Positions 1 through 8,486 of a stretch of 64,000 bases of DNA are shown in pieces. A program made the translations under genes and the position numbers. The stretch lies in NCBI GenBank assembly GCA_024233975.1, contig JACKOX010000005.1, positions 62,001-126,000 of the forward strand, in the 5' to 3' direction. The first letter of the stretch is position 1. Every line of letters starts with the position of its first letter. This stretch comes from Rhodanobacteraceae bacterium. Lineage in GTDB: Bacteria > Pseudomonadota > Gammaproteobacteria > Xanthomonadales > Xanthomonadaceae. The notes below the pieces were generated by a model, which did no database searches, had not been told where the DNA came from, and saw nothing but the letters and a program-made list of their open reading frames with translations.

Positions 1-1
1 A

Positions 2-1768
2 CAGCGCACCGGCCAGCGCGCCAGCCGCTTCCTGCGCGGGATCGGTATCGCGGATACCCGTGGCCTGGATGACGGCGACTGGGAAGCGCTGCGTGCCACC
101 GGAACCTCGCATCTACTGGCGATTTCCGGCCTGCACCTCGGGTTGCTGGCCGGTCTTGCCGCCTTGCTGGTGCGTCTTGCCTACCGGCTGATCCCGCGAC
201 TCGGCCTGCGTCTGCCATTGCCCCAGGCGGCTGCATTGGTTGCACTGCTGGCCGCCTCCGGCTATGCCGCACTGGCCGGCTTCGGGCTGCCGACAAGGCG
301 TGCGCTGCTGATGCTGGGCTGCGTGCTGCTGGCACGCCTGCTGCGACGAGCCAGCGGCATCGCACAGGGACTGTCACTGGCGTTGCTGGTGATCCTGCTG
401 TTCGATCCGCTGGCCATTCTCGGCGCGGGGTTCTGGCTCAGCTTTGCCGGCGTCGCCTGGCTGCTGTGGACGCTGCCGTCGGTCGGTTCGGCGAACCTGG
501 ATGGATCGCATGGCCGCGCGAAGCGCTGGTTGCGCGAGGCCGTGCTGGCGCAATGCGTGCTCAGTCTTGGTCTGCTGCCATTGAGCCTGGCTTTCTTCGG
601 GCAGGCCTCGCTGCTGTCGTTGCCGCTCAATCTGGTCGCGGTTCCGGTTCTGGGGTTCGTCGTCCTGCCACTGACCATGATCGGCATCGGGCTGTTGTTG
701 CTGGGGCTGCCGGCTTCGGGCGTTCTGCAGGCTGCAGGTGCAGCGATGGAAGGGCTCTGGTGGCTGCTGTCGCGGGCCGCCGATCTGCCGGTGGTCCAGC
801 TTCAGCTGCCGACGCCTTCGATTCTCGCGCTGCTGCTGGCCGGACTGGCGGTGGTCTGGATGCTGATGCCGCGCGGCATGCCCGGCAAGCCACTGGCTGC
901 GCTGCTCTTGCTGCCCATGCTGCTGCCGCGCGGGAATGATCCGGCTGCCGGCCAACTGGACGTGCAGGTGTTGGATGTCGGTCAGGGGCTGGCGGTGGTT
1001 CTGCGAACCCGCAACCACGCGTTGCTTTACGACGCCGGTCCGGCGTCGCCGGGTTCCTTGGATCGTGGCCAGGCGGTGGTGGTGCCGGCGCTTCGGGAAC
1101 TGGGCGTCCACCGGCTTGATCGGATGATCATCAGCCACGGCGACAATGACCACGCTGGCGGTGCGGCTGCGGTGATTCGCGCCATGGCGTCGATCGACGT
1201 TCTCGCGGGCGAACCCGCGAAACTGCCGGATTCCAGTCACTGCGAAGCCGGAACGCGTTGGCAATGGGACGGCGTGGACTTCCAGCTCCTGCATCCGCCG
1301 CCGCATTTCCCGGAGCTGGGCAACCAGAGTTCTTGCGTGCTGCTGGTCGAGGTGGGCGGGCGGCGTCTGCTGCTTCCTGGCGACGTCGATGCGCTGATCG
1401 AATCGCGACTGCTCCGCGAATATCCGGAACTGAAGCACGTCGACGTGCTGCTGGTTCCGCATCACGGGAGCAGTGGCTCCTCGTCGCCGGCTTTCGTCGA
1501 AGCGCTGCATCCGCGGCTGGCGCTGGTTTCCGACGGCTACCGCAATCGCTTTGGCCACCCGCGGGCGGATGTCATCCAGCGATATGTCGACGCGGGCAGC
1601 CAGCTGCATGACACGGCGGGTGGCGGTGCGCTGTCGCTGCGCCTGGGAACCGGCAACGATTTGCCGGAAGTCCTTGCCGAGCGCGAGCAGCACCGGCATT
1701 TCTGGGCCGAAGCGGCGTATCGCCCGGGCACGACCCCGCTGAACCAGCGCCCGCCGGAATCGCGCTAG
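2..1768 (+). CDS. comEC: ComEC/Rec2 DNA uptake channel (5' end outside window)
   Basis: Inner-membrane channel that brings single-stranded DNA into the cytoplasm during natural transformation. The reading frame is already open at base 2 and contains the competence-domain motif GTSHLLAISGLHLG near visible residues 35-48, so the true start lies upstream of the window. Many hydrophobic helices follow. From about residue 319 there is a C-terminal metallo-beta-lactamase-like domain, with LDVGQG, a D-x-G-P loop, SHGDNDHAGG as the metal motif, LLLPGDV and VPHHGSSGSSS. This domain is found in many ComEC proteins and is thought to act as a nuclease. The visible 588 residues cover most of the protein. 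The family call is firm; activity is inferred from it. Confidence 0.95.
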   Translation, partial: QRTGQRASRFLRGIGIADTRGLDDGDWEALRATGTSHLLAISGLHLGLLAGLAALLVRLAYRLIPRLGLRLPLPQAAALVALLAASGYAALAGFGLPTRRALLMLGCVLLARLLRRASGIAQGLSLALLVILLFDPLAILGAGFWLSFAGVAWLLWTLPSVGSANLDGSHGRAKRWLREAVLAQCVLSLGLLPLSLAFFGQASLLSLPLNLVAVPVLGFVVLPLTMIGIGLLLLGLPASGVLQAAGAAMEGLWWLLSRAADLPVVQLQLPTPSILALLLAGLAVVWMLMPRGMPGKPLAALLLLPMLLPRGNDPAAGQLDVQVLDVGQGLAVVLRTRNHALLYDAGPASPGSLDRGQAVVVPALRELGVHRLDRMIISHGDNDHAGGAAAVIRAMASIDVLAGEPAKLPDSSHCEAGTRWQWDGVDFQLLHPPPHFPELGNQSSCVLLVEVGGRRLLLPGDVDALIESRLLREYPELKHVDVLLVPHHGSSGSSSPAFVEALHPRLALVSDGYRNRFGHPRADVIQRYVDAGSQLHDTAGGGALSLRLGTGNDLPEVLAEREQHRHFWAEAAYRPGTTPLNQRPPESR

Positions 1769-1841
1769 GCGGTCCGCAGCGGCTATCCTATCGGCTGTCC
1801 GGCGGGCCTTGCGTCCGCACCCGTCAATCAAGGAGTGACCT

Positions 1842-2480
1842 GTGCTTGAACTGCTGATGGCCGGCGGCTGGGTGATGTGGCCGATTCTCATCTGCTCGGC
1901 GATTGCCCTCGCCATCATCCTTGAACGTTTCTGGACGTTGCGCCGCAGCACGGTGCTGCCGCCGCGGCTGGGTGACGAAGTCCGTGCCTGGGCCAGCAGC
2001 CACCAGATCGACGACGCCCATGTGGCGAGCCTGAAGCAGAACTCGCCGCTGGGCGAACTGCTGGCCGCCGCACTGGTGGTGCGCAACCGTCCGCGTGAGG
2101 TGATCAAGGAGCGTGTCGAGGATGTCGGCCGCCACGTCGTGCATCGCATGGAGCGTTTCCTCAACACGCTGGGCACGATTGCCGGTATCGCGCCGCTGCT
2201 GGGCCTGCTCGGCACGGTGTTCGGCATGATCCGCATGTTCCTCGGCATCCTCGAAAACGGCGTGGGCGACGCCAGCCGCCTCGCAGGTGGCATCGGAGAG
2301 GCGCTGATCAGCACCGCGGCCGGCCTGTGCGTGGCGATTCCGGCGCTGATGTTCTATCGCTACTTCCGTGGTCGCGTCGCCGAGTACGTGGTGGAAATGG
2401 AGGAACAGGCCATCGCCCTGATCGACACCATGGACAGCAAGGCGGCGGCTGCCCGCCCGCGCCGGAGCAGTGCTGCGTGA
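1842..2480 (+). CDS. exbB: ExbB/TolQ/MotA-family proton channel protein
   Basis: Proton-channel subunit that, with ExbD, converts the proton motive force into mechanical work for an outer-membrane process. The 212 residues show three hydrophobic segments (about 6-28, 108-130 and 150-172). The conserved family core is present, with TLGTIAGIAPLLGLLGTVFGMI followed by the G-I-G-E-A-L-I-S-T-A-A-G helix. The start is GTG at 1842, preceded by AGGAG at 1831-1835. The downstream exbD start overlaps its stop. The operon position between comEC and msbA is typical of Xanthomonadales. No TonB gene is adjacent, so the partner energised by this pair cannot be read from the window. Confidence 0.93.
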   Translation: MLELLMAGGWVMWPILICSAIALAIILERFWTLRRSTVLPPRLGDEVRAWASSHQIDDAHVASLKQNSPLGELLAAALVVRNRPREVIKERVEDVGRHVVHRMERFLNTLGTIAGIAPLLGLLGTVFGMIRMFLGILENGVGDASRLAGGIGEALISTAAGLCVAIPALMFYRYFRGRVAEYVVEMEEQAIALIDTMDSKAAAARPRRSSAA

Positions 2481-2923
2481 ACATCGGTTCCGCACGCCGC
2501 CTGGAGGAACCGGAGATCAGCCTGACCTCGCTGATCGACGTGGTCTTCACTCTGATCATCTTCTTCGTGGTGACCACGACCTTCGATGATCGCAGCGCGC
2601 TGCAGCTGCAGCTGCCGGAGGCCAGCCGCCAGGTCGCCAAACAGGCGGTCGAGCCCTTCGTGGTGGTGGTTGACCACGAGGGTCGCTATTTCGTCGGCGG
2701 CAACGAAGTACTGAAGCGCGATGCGAATTCGCTGCGTGAAAGCATCGGCCGCGTGGCCGGGGATGATCGCGATCGCCAGATCGTGCTGCGCGCCGACGCC
2801 CGCGCGCCGTACCAGGCGGTGATTACCGCCATGGATGCGCTGGGCCAGCTGGGTTTCAGCAAGGTGTCGCTGGCGACCAGCCCCAGTTCCGATGGCGACA
2901 AGGGCGGGACGGATGGCGAATAG
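2477..2923 (+). CDS. exbD: ExbD/TolR-family biopolymer transport protein
   Basis: Partner of ExbB: one transmembrane helix and a periplasmic domain. The helix carries the family aspartate (Asp21, in SLIDVVFTLIIFFVVTTTF), which is the proton-carrying residue in ExbD/TolR. The predicted 148 residues are close to the usual length. The start is GTG at 2477, overlapping the exbB stop by four bases (GTGA). A longer frame upstream lies entirely inside exbB and is not used. The last eleven bases overlap the start of msbA, so exbB, exbD and msbA are probably translated from one message. Confidence 0.93.
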   Translation: MNIGSARRLEEPEISLTSLIDVVFTLIIFFVVTTTFDDRSALQLQLPEASRQVAKQAVEPFVVVVDHEGRYFVGGNEVLKRDANSLRESIGRVAGDDRDRQIVLRADARAPYQAVITAMDALGQLGFSKVSLATSPSSDGDKGGTDGE

Positions 2924-4718
2924 CCCCGAAGGCGTGCTTGCCGCGGCCAGCAGCGCCGGCGGCAGGCGCGGTACCTATCGGCGCCTGCTTGGAGTGGCGT
3001 CGCGTTACTGGCCGTTCGCCATACTGGCCGTGCTGGGCATGCTGTTCGACGCCGGTGCCGCTGGTGCCTTCACCTACCTGATCAAGCCGATGCTCGACGA
3101 GCTGTTCGTGGCGCGCGACGAGCAGGTGATCTACTGGATGCCGATCGTGCTGGTCGGTCTGTTCCTGCTGCGCGGCATCGCCACCTTTGCGACCGACTAC
3201 AGCATGGCCCGGGTCGGCCGCAGCGTGGTCCGCGACCTGCGTGGCGCGGTGTTCGCGCACTACCAGCGCCTGCCGGCCAGCTATTTCGACAGCCAGCCTT
3301 CCGGCGAGCTGGTGTCGCGGGTGATCTATTCCGCCGAACAGGTTGCGCAGGCCACGGCGGACGCGCTGAAGAACCTGGTGCTGGAATCGCTGATGATCGT
3401 GGTCATGGTCAGCGTCATGCTCTACCACAGCGTGTCGCTCACCCTCTACCTGGGGCTGATGGTGCCGGTGACCGGCATCGTCTGGCAGTTCGTCGGTCGT
3501 CGCTATCGGCGCATCAATCGCGGCATCCAGGGTTCCATGGGGTCCGTCACCGGAATGGTCGAGGAAGCCGTGGAAGGTCACCGGGAGGTGCGTGTCTACG
3601 GTGGACAGGAGCGCGAGGCGAAGCGCTTCAATGCCGCGAATGCCGAAAACCGGCGACTTAACCTCAAGGTGGCCAGCACTGGCGCGCTGAGCACGTCGTT
3701 GATCCAGTTGGTCGCTGCCGCGGCCCTGGCGGCGATCATCTGGCGCGCGACGCGACCGGACCTGCTCGATAGCATGAGTCCTGGCACCTTCATGTCGCTG
3801 ATCAGCGCCATGCTGCTGATGCTGCCATCGCTCAAGCGCCTGACCACGGTGCAGGCAACCATGCAGCGCGGCATTGCTGCCGGTGATGAGCTGTTCGCGG
3901 TGCTCGACAGCGCGCCGGAAACGGACAATGGCCAGCGCCGGCTGGATCGGGCGCGCGGCGATATCGAGTTCGAGAACGTGGTGCTGCGCTATAGCGACAG
4001 CGGGCGTCCGGCGCTGGACGGGCTCTCGTTGCATTGCCCGGCAGGCAGCGTGACCGCGCTGGTGGGGCGTTCGGGCAGCGGCAAGACCACGCTGGTCAGC
4101 CTGCTGCCGCGCTTCTATGAACCCAGCGCAGGGCAGGTTTGCCTCGATGGACATCCGCTGGGCGAGTATGTGCTCGATGACCTGCGTGGGCAGATCGCCC
4201 TGGTCAGCCAGCGCGTGGTGCTGTTCGATGGCAGCATCGCCGACAACATCGCCTACGGCGGCTTGGCCGATGCGAGCGAGGCGGAGATCGAGCGCGCCGC
4301 CGAGCTGGCTAATGCCATGGAGTTCATCCGGCGCATGCCCGATGGCATCCACAGTGCCGTGGGCGCGCGTGGCGCCAAGCTGTCCGGTGGCCAGCGCCAG
4401 CGCATTGCGATTGCCCGTGCGCTGTTGAAGGACGCGCCGATCCTGATCCTCGACGAAGCGACCAGTGCGCTGGACAGCGAGTCCGAGCGTTTGATCCAGG
4501 ACGCGTTGTCGCGGCTGATGGACAACCGCACGACGTTGGTGATCGCCCATCGCCTTTCGACCATCGAGCATGCCGACCAGATCGCCGTTCTCGATGAAGG
4601 CCGGCTGGTGGAGCTGGGACGCCACGAGGAGCTGCTTGCCCGGGACGGCATGTATGCCTCGCTGCATCGCATGCAGTTCCGGCAGAAGGCTGCAGGCACG
4701 GTTAGCAGCCTGGACTGA
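2913..4718 (+). CDS. msbA: Lipid A export ATP-binding/permease protein MsbA
   Basis: ABC half-transporter that flips lipid A-core across the inner membrane. The 601 residues begin with a six-helix exporter domain (to about 340) and end with an ABC ATPase. Visible motifs are Walker A GRSGSGKTT near residue 385, Q-loop LVSQR, signature LSGGQRQRIAIARAL near 490, Walker B ILILDEATSALD and switch histidine VIAHRLST. The ATG at 2913 overlaps the end of exbD. The assignment to MsbA, rather than to a drug exporter, rests on lpxK following five bases downstream, the conserved msbA-lpxK pair. A second exporter at 44705-46552 is the more generic one. Confidence 0.93.
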   Translation: MANSPEGVLAAASSAGGRRGTYRRLLGVASRYWPFAILAVLGMLFDAGAAGAFTYLIKPMLDELFVARDEQVIYWMPIVLVGLFLLRGIATFATDYSMARVGRSVVRDLRGAVFAHYQRLPASYFDSQPSGELVSRVIYSAEQVAQATADALKNLVLESLMIVVMVSVMLYHSVSLTLYLGLMVPVTGIVWQFVGRRYRRINRGIQGSMGSVTGMVEEAVEGHREVRVYGGQEREAKRFNAANAENRRLNLKVASTGALSTSLIQLVAAAALAAIIWRATRPDLLDSMSPGTFMSLISAMLLMLPSLKRLTTVQATMQRGIAAGDELFAVLDSAPETDNGQRRLDRARGDIEFENVVLRYSDSGRPALDGLSLHCPAGSVTALVGRSGSGKTTLVSLLPRFYEPSAGQVCLDGHPLGEYVLDDLRGQIALVSQRVVLFDGSIADNIAYGGLADASEAEIERAAELANAMEFIRRMPDGIHSAVGARGAKLSGGQRQRIAIARALLKDAPILILDEATSALDSESERLIQDALSRLMDNRTTLVIAHRLSTIEHADQIAVLDEGRLVELGRHEELLARDGMYASLHRMQFRQKAAGTVSSLD

Positions 4719-4723
4719 GCGCC

Positions 4724-5728
4724 ATGGCCGTTCCCGACATCTGGTCGTCATCGCCACCGCCATGGCATCTGCGTCTGCTGGCGAGCGTTTTCGGCGCGGT
4801 GGCGAGCACGCGACGCTGGCTGTACCGGAAGGGCTGGCTGCCTTCGACCCGCGTTCCGGCGCCGGTGATTGTGGTGGGAAACCTCACCGCCGGTGGCAGC
4901 GGCAAGACGCCGCTGGTGATGGCGCTGGTGGAGCTGCTGCGGGCACGCGGCTGGCGGCCTGGCGTGATCAGCCGGGGTTACGGGCGTGGCACGAAGGGTC
5001 TGTACGTGGTCGATGCTGACAGCGACGCCGCGGAAGTCGGTGACGAGCCGCTGCTGATCGCCCGACAGTGCGGTGTGCCAGTGGCAGTCGCCGAATGGCG
5101 AGCTGATGCCGCCATGGCTTTGCTGAGTCGCCGCGACTGCGACGTGCTGATCGCCGACGATGGATTGCAGCACTATGGCCTGGTGCGCGACATCGAGATC
5201 GCCGTCATCGACGGACAGCGCGGTTTCGGCAATGGCTGCCTGCTGCCCGCCGGGCCGCTTCGGGAGCCGGTTTCGCGACTGGAGCGATGTCATTTCGTGG
5301 TGGTGAATGGCGATTCCGGATTGTCGCTGCCGTCATCGGTGCGGACGGCCAGCATGCACATGGCGCTTCGCGAGCCGCGCGCGCTCAAGGATCATGTTTC
5401 CCGCCCGTGGAGCGCATTCACTGACCGGCCGGTGCACGCATTGGCCGGTATTGGCAATCCGGAGCGCTTTTTCACGCAACTGGAAGCAATGGGCCTGACC
5501 ATCCATCGTCACCCAATGCCCGATCACCACGCCATTGTCGCTGCCGACCTCCGCTTCGATAAACCGGGCGCGCTGCTGATGACAGCCAAGGACGCGGTCA
5601 AGTGCGCCGGCATCGCACCGGATGACAGCTGGGTGGTTGATGCTGAGGCCGCCTTGTCCGAAGGCTTTGCCGCGTCCCTGTATGCTCTGCTCGACGCGCT
5701 GCCCCGAGCGCAGCACGAGGATGTTTGA
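4724..5728 (+). CDS. lpxK: Tetraacyldisaccharide 4'-kinase LpxK
   Basis: Phosphorylates the 4' position of the tetraacyldisaccharide 1-phosphate precursor, the step that yields lipid IVA. The 334-residue protein has the family P-loop VGNLTAGGSGKTPL at residues 51-64 after an N-terminal membrane-associating segment. Other LpxK landmarks are GVISRGYGR, a DEPLLIA stretch and IADDGLQHYGLVRDIEIAVID. It sits directly after msbA and its stop codon shares a base with the kdsB start. Together with kdsB this makes the segment a lipopolysaccharide-assembly operon. Confidence 0.95.
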   Translation: MAVPDIWSSSPPPWHLRLLASVFGAVASTRRWLYRKGWLPSTRVPAPVIVVGNLTAGGSGKTPLVMALVELLRARGWRPGVISRGYGRGTKGLYVVDADSDAAEVGDEPLLIARQCGVPVAVAEWRADAAMALLSRRDCDVLIADDGLQHYGLVRDIEIAVIDGQRGFGNGCLLPAGPLREPVSRLERCHFVVVNGDSGLSLPSSVRTASMHMALREPRALKDHVSRPWSAFTDRPVHALAGIGNPERFFTQLEAMGLTIHRHPMPDHHAIVAADLRFDKPGALLMTAKDAVKCAGIAPDDSWVVDAEAALSEGFAASLYALLDALPRAQHEDV

Positions 5729-6519
5729 TGGCCGCTGCCGTTACCGACATCGATTTCGTGGTCGCCATTCCGGCTCGCCATGGTTCCAGCCGCCTGCCGG
5801 GGAAGCCGCTGCGGCTGATCGTCGGCGAGCCGATGATCAGCCACGTGGTGCGTCGCGCCGTCGAGGCGGGTGCGGCCGAGGTGGTGGTGGCTACCGATGA
5901 TCAGCGCATCGCCGACGTGGTGTCAGCGCTGGGCATCACGGTATGCATGACATCCAGGGACCACGCTTCCGGCACCGACCGCCTGGCCGAATGCGTGGCA
6001 CAACGCGGCTGGCGTGATGATCGTATCGTCGTCAACTTGCAGGGTGACGAGCCGCTGGCGCCGCCGGCGGCGATCCGCGCGGTCGCGCAATGCCTTGCCG
6101 CCAGCGATGCGCCGATGGCAACGCTGGCCGTGCCCATCAGCCACAGCGAACAACTGTTCGACCCGAACTGCGTGAAGCTGGTTCGCGATGATCGGGGCAA
6201 GGCGCTGTGTTTCTCGCGTGCGCCGCTACCGTGGGCACGCGATGCCTTTGCCAGCAACCGGGTTGACCTGCCGCCGGTCGGAGCGGGCGAGGGCTGGCTG
6301 CGACATGTCGGCCTCTATGCCTACCGCGCCGGGTTTCTCCCGCAGTTTGCGGCGATGCCACCAGCCTGGCTGGAACACGTGGAGTCACTGGAGCAGCTGC
6401 GCGTGCTGCAGGCCGGCCTGCCGATTGCGGTGGATGTCAGCCCGGTGGCGATCCCGCACGGCGTCGACACGGAGGCCGATCTTGCCGCCGTCGAGGCGCT
6501 GCTCAATCCCTCGAATTGA
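5728..6519 (+). CDS. kdsB: 3-deoxy-manno-octulosonate cytidylyltransferase KdsB
   Basis: Activates Kdo as CMP-Kdo for transfer to lipid A. The 263-residue protein shows the nucleotidyltransferase signature IPARHGSSRLPGKPL near residues 14-28, then VVVATDD, HASGTDRLAE and VVNLQGDEPL. All are standard for KdsB. A TTG one codon upstream is also in frame. The ATG at 5728 is preferred because it gives the tight TGATG junction with lpxK and the usual N-terminus. The only oddity is a few extra N-terminal residues compared with shorter homologues. Confidence 0.95.
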   Translation: MAAAVTDIDFVVAIPARHGSSRLPGKPLRLIVGEPMISHVVRRAVEAGAAEVVVATDDQRIADVVSALGITVCMTSRDHASGTDRLAECVAQRGWRDDRIVVNLQGDEPLAPPAAIRAVAQCLAASDAPMATLAVPISHSEQLFDPNCVKLVRDDRGKALCFSRAPLPWARDAFASNRVDLPPVGAGEGWLRHVGLYAYRAGFLPQFAAMPPAWLEHVESLEQLRVLQAGLPIAVDVSPVAIPHGVDTEADLAAVEALLNPSN

Positions 6520-6542
6520 TTGGATGGATGATCCCTGAGGCA

Positions 6543-7010
6543 ATGAAAAACATACTGATTGTCTGCATGGGAAACATCTGCCGCTCGCCGACGGCCGAAG
6601 CGGTTTTCCGGCATGCGCTGGAGCAGGCCGGCATCGGTGGCGTGCGGGTCGATTCCGCCGGCACCGAGGCATATCACGTCGGTCAGGCACCAGATCGCCG
6701 CGCCATCGCGACGGCGCGGCGGCATGGCATCGACATGAGCGGGTTGCGGGCGCGGCAGGTGGGCAGCAACGATCTGGACGATTTCGACCTGCTGCTCTGC
6801 GCCGACGAAGTCAATCTCGCCGCGTTGCATCGGCGTTTCAGCGATGCCGGACGCGCGCAACGTGGCCTGCTGCTGCCGTGGCTGGGAATCGCGGCGCCAC
6901 GCGAGGTCCCAGATCCCTACTACGAGGACGATGCCGCCTTCGAGTCCGTTTTCGTCCTGCTGCAGCAAGCCTCCGAACGCCTGTGTGCCCGCCTGCGGGA
7001 GCCGGCATAA
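6543..7010 (+). CDS. Low-molecular-weight protein-tyrosine phosphatase
   Basis: Predicted cytoplasmic phosphotyrosine phosphatase of the Wzb/Etp/YwlE class. The catalytic loop C8-M-G-N-I-C-R14-S-P-T is at the N-terminus and the general acid lies in VPDPYYED near residue 123. The 155 residues match the family length. The ATG at 6543 is chosen over an in-frame TTG at 6516 because it places the catalytic loop at its normal distance from the start. It follows kdsB in the same orientation. In many bacteria such enzymes control a capsule tyrosine kinase, but no kinase or capsule gene is in this window, so the substrate is unknown. Confidence 0.92.
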   Translation: MKNILIVCMGNICRSPTAEAVFRHALEQAGIGGVRVDSAGTEAYHVGQAPDRRAIATARRHGIDMSGLRARQVGSNDLDDFDLLLCADEVNLAALHRRFSDAGRAQRGLLLPWLGIAAPREVPDPYYEDDAAFESVFVLLQQASERLCARLREPA

Positions 7011-7047
7011 TGGCCGGGCCACGGGGCAGGGCGAGGAAGCAGACGGC

Positions 7048-8475
7048 ATGAATGCGGTGCGCATGGCGACGGAGTTGAGCGACCGGCTGGACTGGCTGAA
7101 CGTGTCCGGCCTGCGACTGGAGCGTCTCCGCGGCCGGGTGGTGGCGCTCGGCTTCTGGCATGCCGGTTCGGTGGTCTGCAGCAACCTGATGCGCGACCTC
7201 AACCTGATCCAGGGCAGGCATTCGGACGGCCTGACCGTGGTCGGCATCCACTGTCCCAAGTTCGACGCCGAGCGCGAGCGTGACTGCGTATCGAAGGCGG
7301 TGAGCCGGCTCCAGCTGCGCTTTCCCGTGGCGTCGGACCCGGACTTCGTCGCCTGGCAGCACTACGGCATCCGTGGCTGGCCGTGCACGGTGCTGATCGA
7401 CACCCAGGGTCGCATCCGCCGGCAGTTCGCCGGTGATCTCTGCCTGGCCGAGCTGGATGCCGCTGTCGACGAGCTGCTGCACGAAGCGGGTGAGGACGAC
7501 AGCCGCGTCTTCGAGACGCTGCAGCTGGCTTCGCAGCGCGAACCACGACTGCCGCTGTCGTATCCCAGCGGGTTGGCCATCGACGACAACCACGTTTACG
7601 TTGCCGACAGCGGCCACCATCGCATCCTTGAATGCACGCACGAGGGGCGCGTGCTGCGCCAGTTCGGCTCCGGCAATCCGGGGCTGCTGGATGGCAACAG
7701 CGCTGATGCCGGCTTCAACTTCCCCTGCGGTCTGTCGTTGAGGAAGGAATCGCTGTACGTCGCCGATCGCGAAAACCATGCCTTGCGGCGGATCCGGCTG
7801 CTGGATGGCGATGTCGAGACCGTGCACGGCACTGGCAAGCCAGGTCCCGCCGTCACCGCGCGCGGCGAGCTGGACGCCGGCACGCTGATGAATGCGCCCT
7901 CGGATGTCGCCGGGACGCTCGACCAGCTCTACATCGCCATGGCCGGCACGCACCAGATCTGGGAATACGACCTCAACCAGCGGCGGATGCGCGTGCTGGC
8001 CGGCAGTGGCCGTGCCGGATGCCAGGATGGCGTGGGTCACGATGCGCGCTTTGCCGAGCCGACCGGCCTGGCCCAGGTGCAGCAGACCCTCTATGTCGCC
8101 GACGCGCAGGGTTCGGCGCTGCGTAGCGTGCATGTCACCGATGGGGCCGTGCACACCATGGTCGGCAAGGGCCTGTTCGACTTCGGCGACCAGGACGGTA
8201 CGCGCGCCTCGGCGCTCCTGCAGCAGCCGCAGGCGCTGGTGCTCGACAGCGGCGCGCCGCTGCTGTGGATCGCCGATTCCTACAACAACATCATCAAGAC
8301 CCTGCGACTGGGCGGCGGCGACGTGGTGCGCCACGAGATCGACTATCGCCTGCATCGCCCGGCGGCACTGGCTGCCCGCAAGGGTTCGCTGTGGATCGCC
8401 AACACCGATGCCCACGAGCTGCTCTGCCTGGACATCGAGGCCGGCAGCGTGCGACGCGTCGCCGTCGGGGAGTGA
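7048..8475 (+). CDS. Thioredoxin-like plus NHL-repeat protein (NHLRC2-like)
   Basis: The 475 residues fall into two parts. Residues 1-145 have a thioredoxin fold of the NHLRC2 type, with VVALGFWHAGS, GLTVVGIHCPKF, YGIRGWPCTVLIDTQGRI. Residues 170-475 contain NHL beta-propeller blades, seen as repeats of the form P-x-G-L-x-(5)-YVADSxxHxI. The position expected to be Cys-x-x-Cys reads Ser41-V-V-Cys44, so one redox cysteine is absent and disulfide exchange is doubtful. There is no signal peptide, so a cytoplasmic location is likely. The start is ATG at 7048; a longer frame runs back into the phosphatase gene. The role is unknown; a protein-interaction platform is a reasonable inference. Confidence 0.82.
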   Translation: MNAVRMATELSDRLDWLNVSGLRLERLRGRVVALGFWHAGSVVCSNLMRDLNLIQGRHSDGLTVVGIHCPKFDAERERDCVSKAVSRLQLRFPVASDPDFVAWQHYGIRGWPCTVLIDTQGRIRRQFAGDLCLAELDAAVDELLHEAGEDDSRVFETLQLASQREPRLPLSYPSGLAIDDNHVYVADSGHHRILECTHEGRVLRQFGSGNPGLLDGNSADAGFNFPCGLSLRKESLYVADRENHALRRIRLLDGDVETVHGTGKPGPAVTARGELDAGTLMNAPSDVAGTLDQLYIAMAGTHQIWEYDLNQRRMRVLAGSGRAGCQDGVGHDARFAEPTGLAQVQQTLYVADAQGSALRSVHVTDGAVHTMVGKGLFDFGDQDGTRASALLQQPQALVLDSGAPLLWIADSYNNIIKTLRLGGGDVVRHEIDYRLHRPAALAARKGSLWIANTDAHELLCLDIEAGSVRRVAVGE

Positions 8476-8486
8476 GTCGCGGACGC

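Noticed and set aside
374..2314. A 646-codon open frame on the minus strand opposite comEC and exbB, and similar long frames such as 2856-4763, 6838-8505, 8502-10343 and 18722-20521
   Set aside because: They are antisense shadows of well-supported genes in GC-rich DNA, rich in Arg, His and Gln, without domain motifs or ribosome sites.
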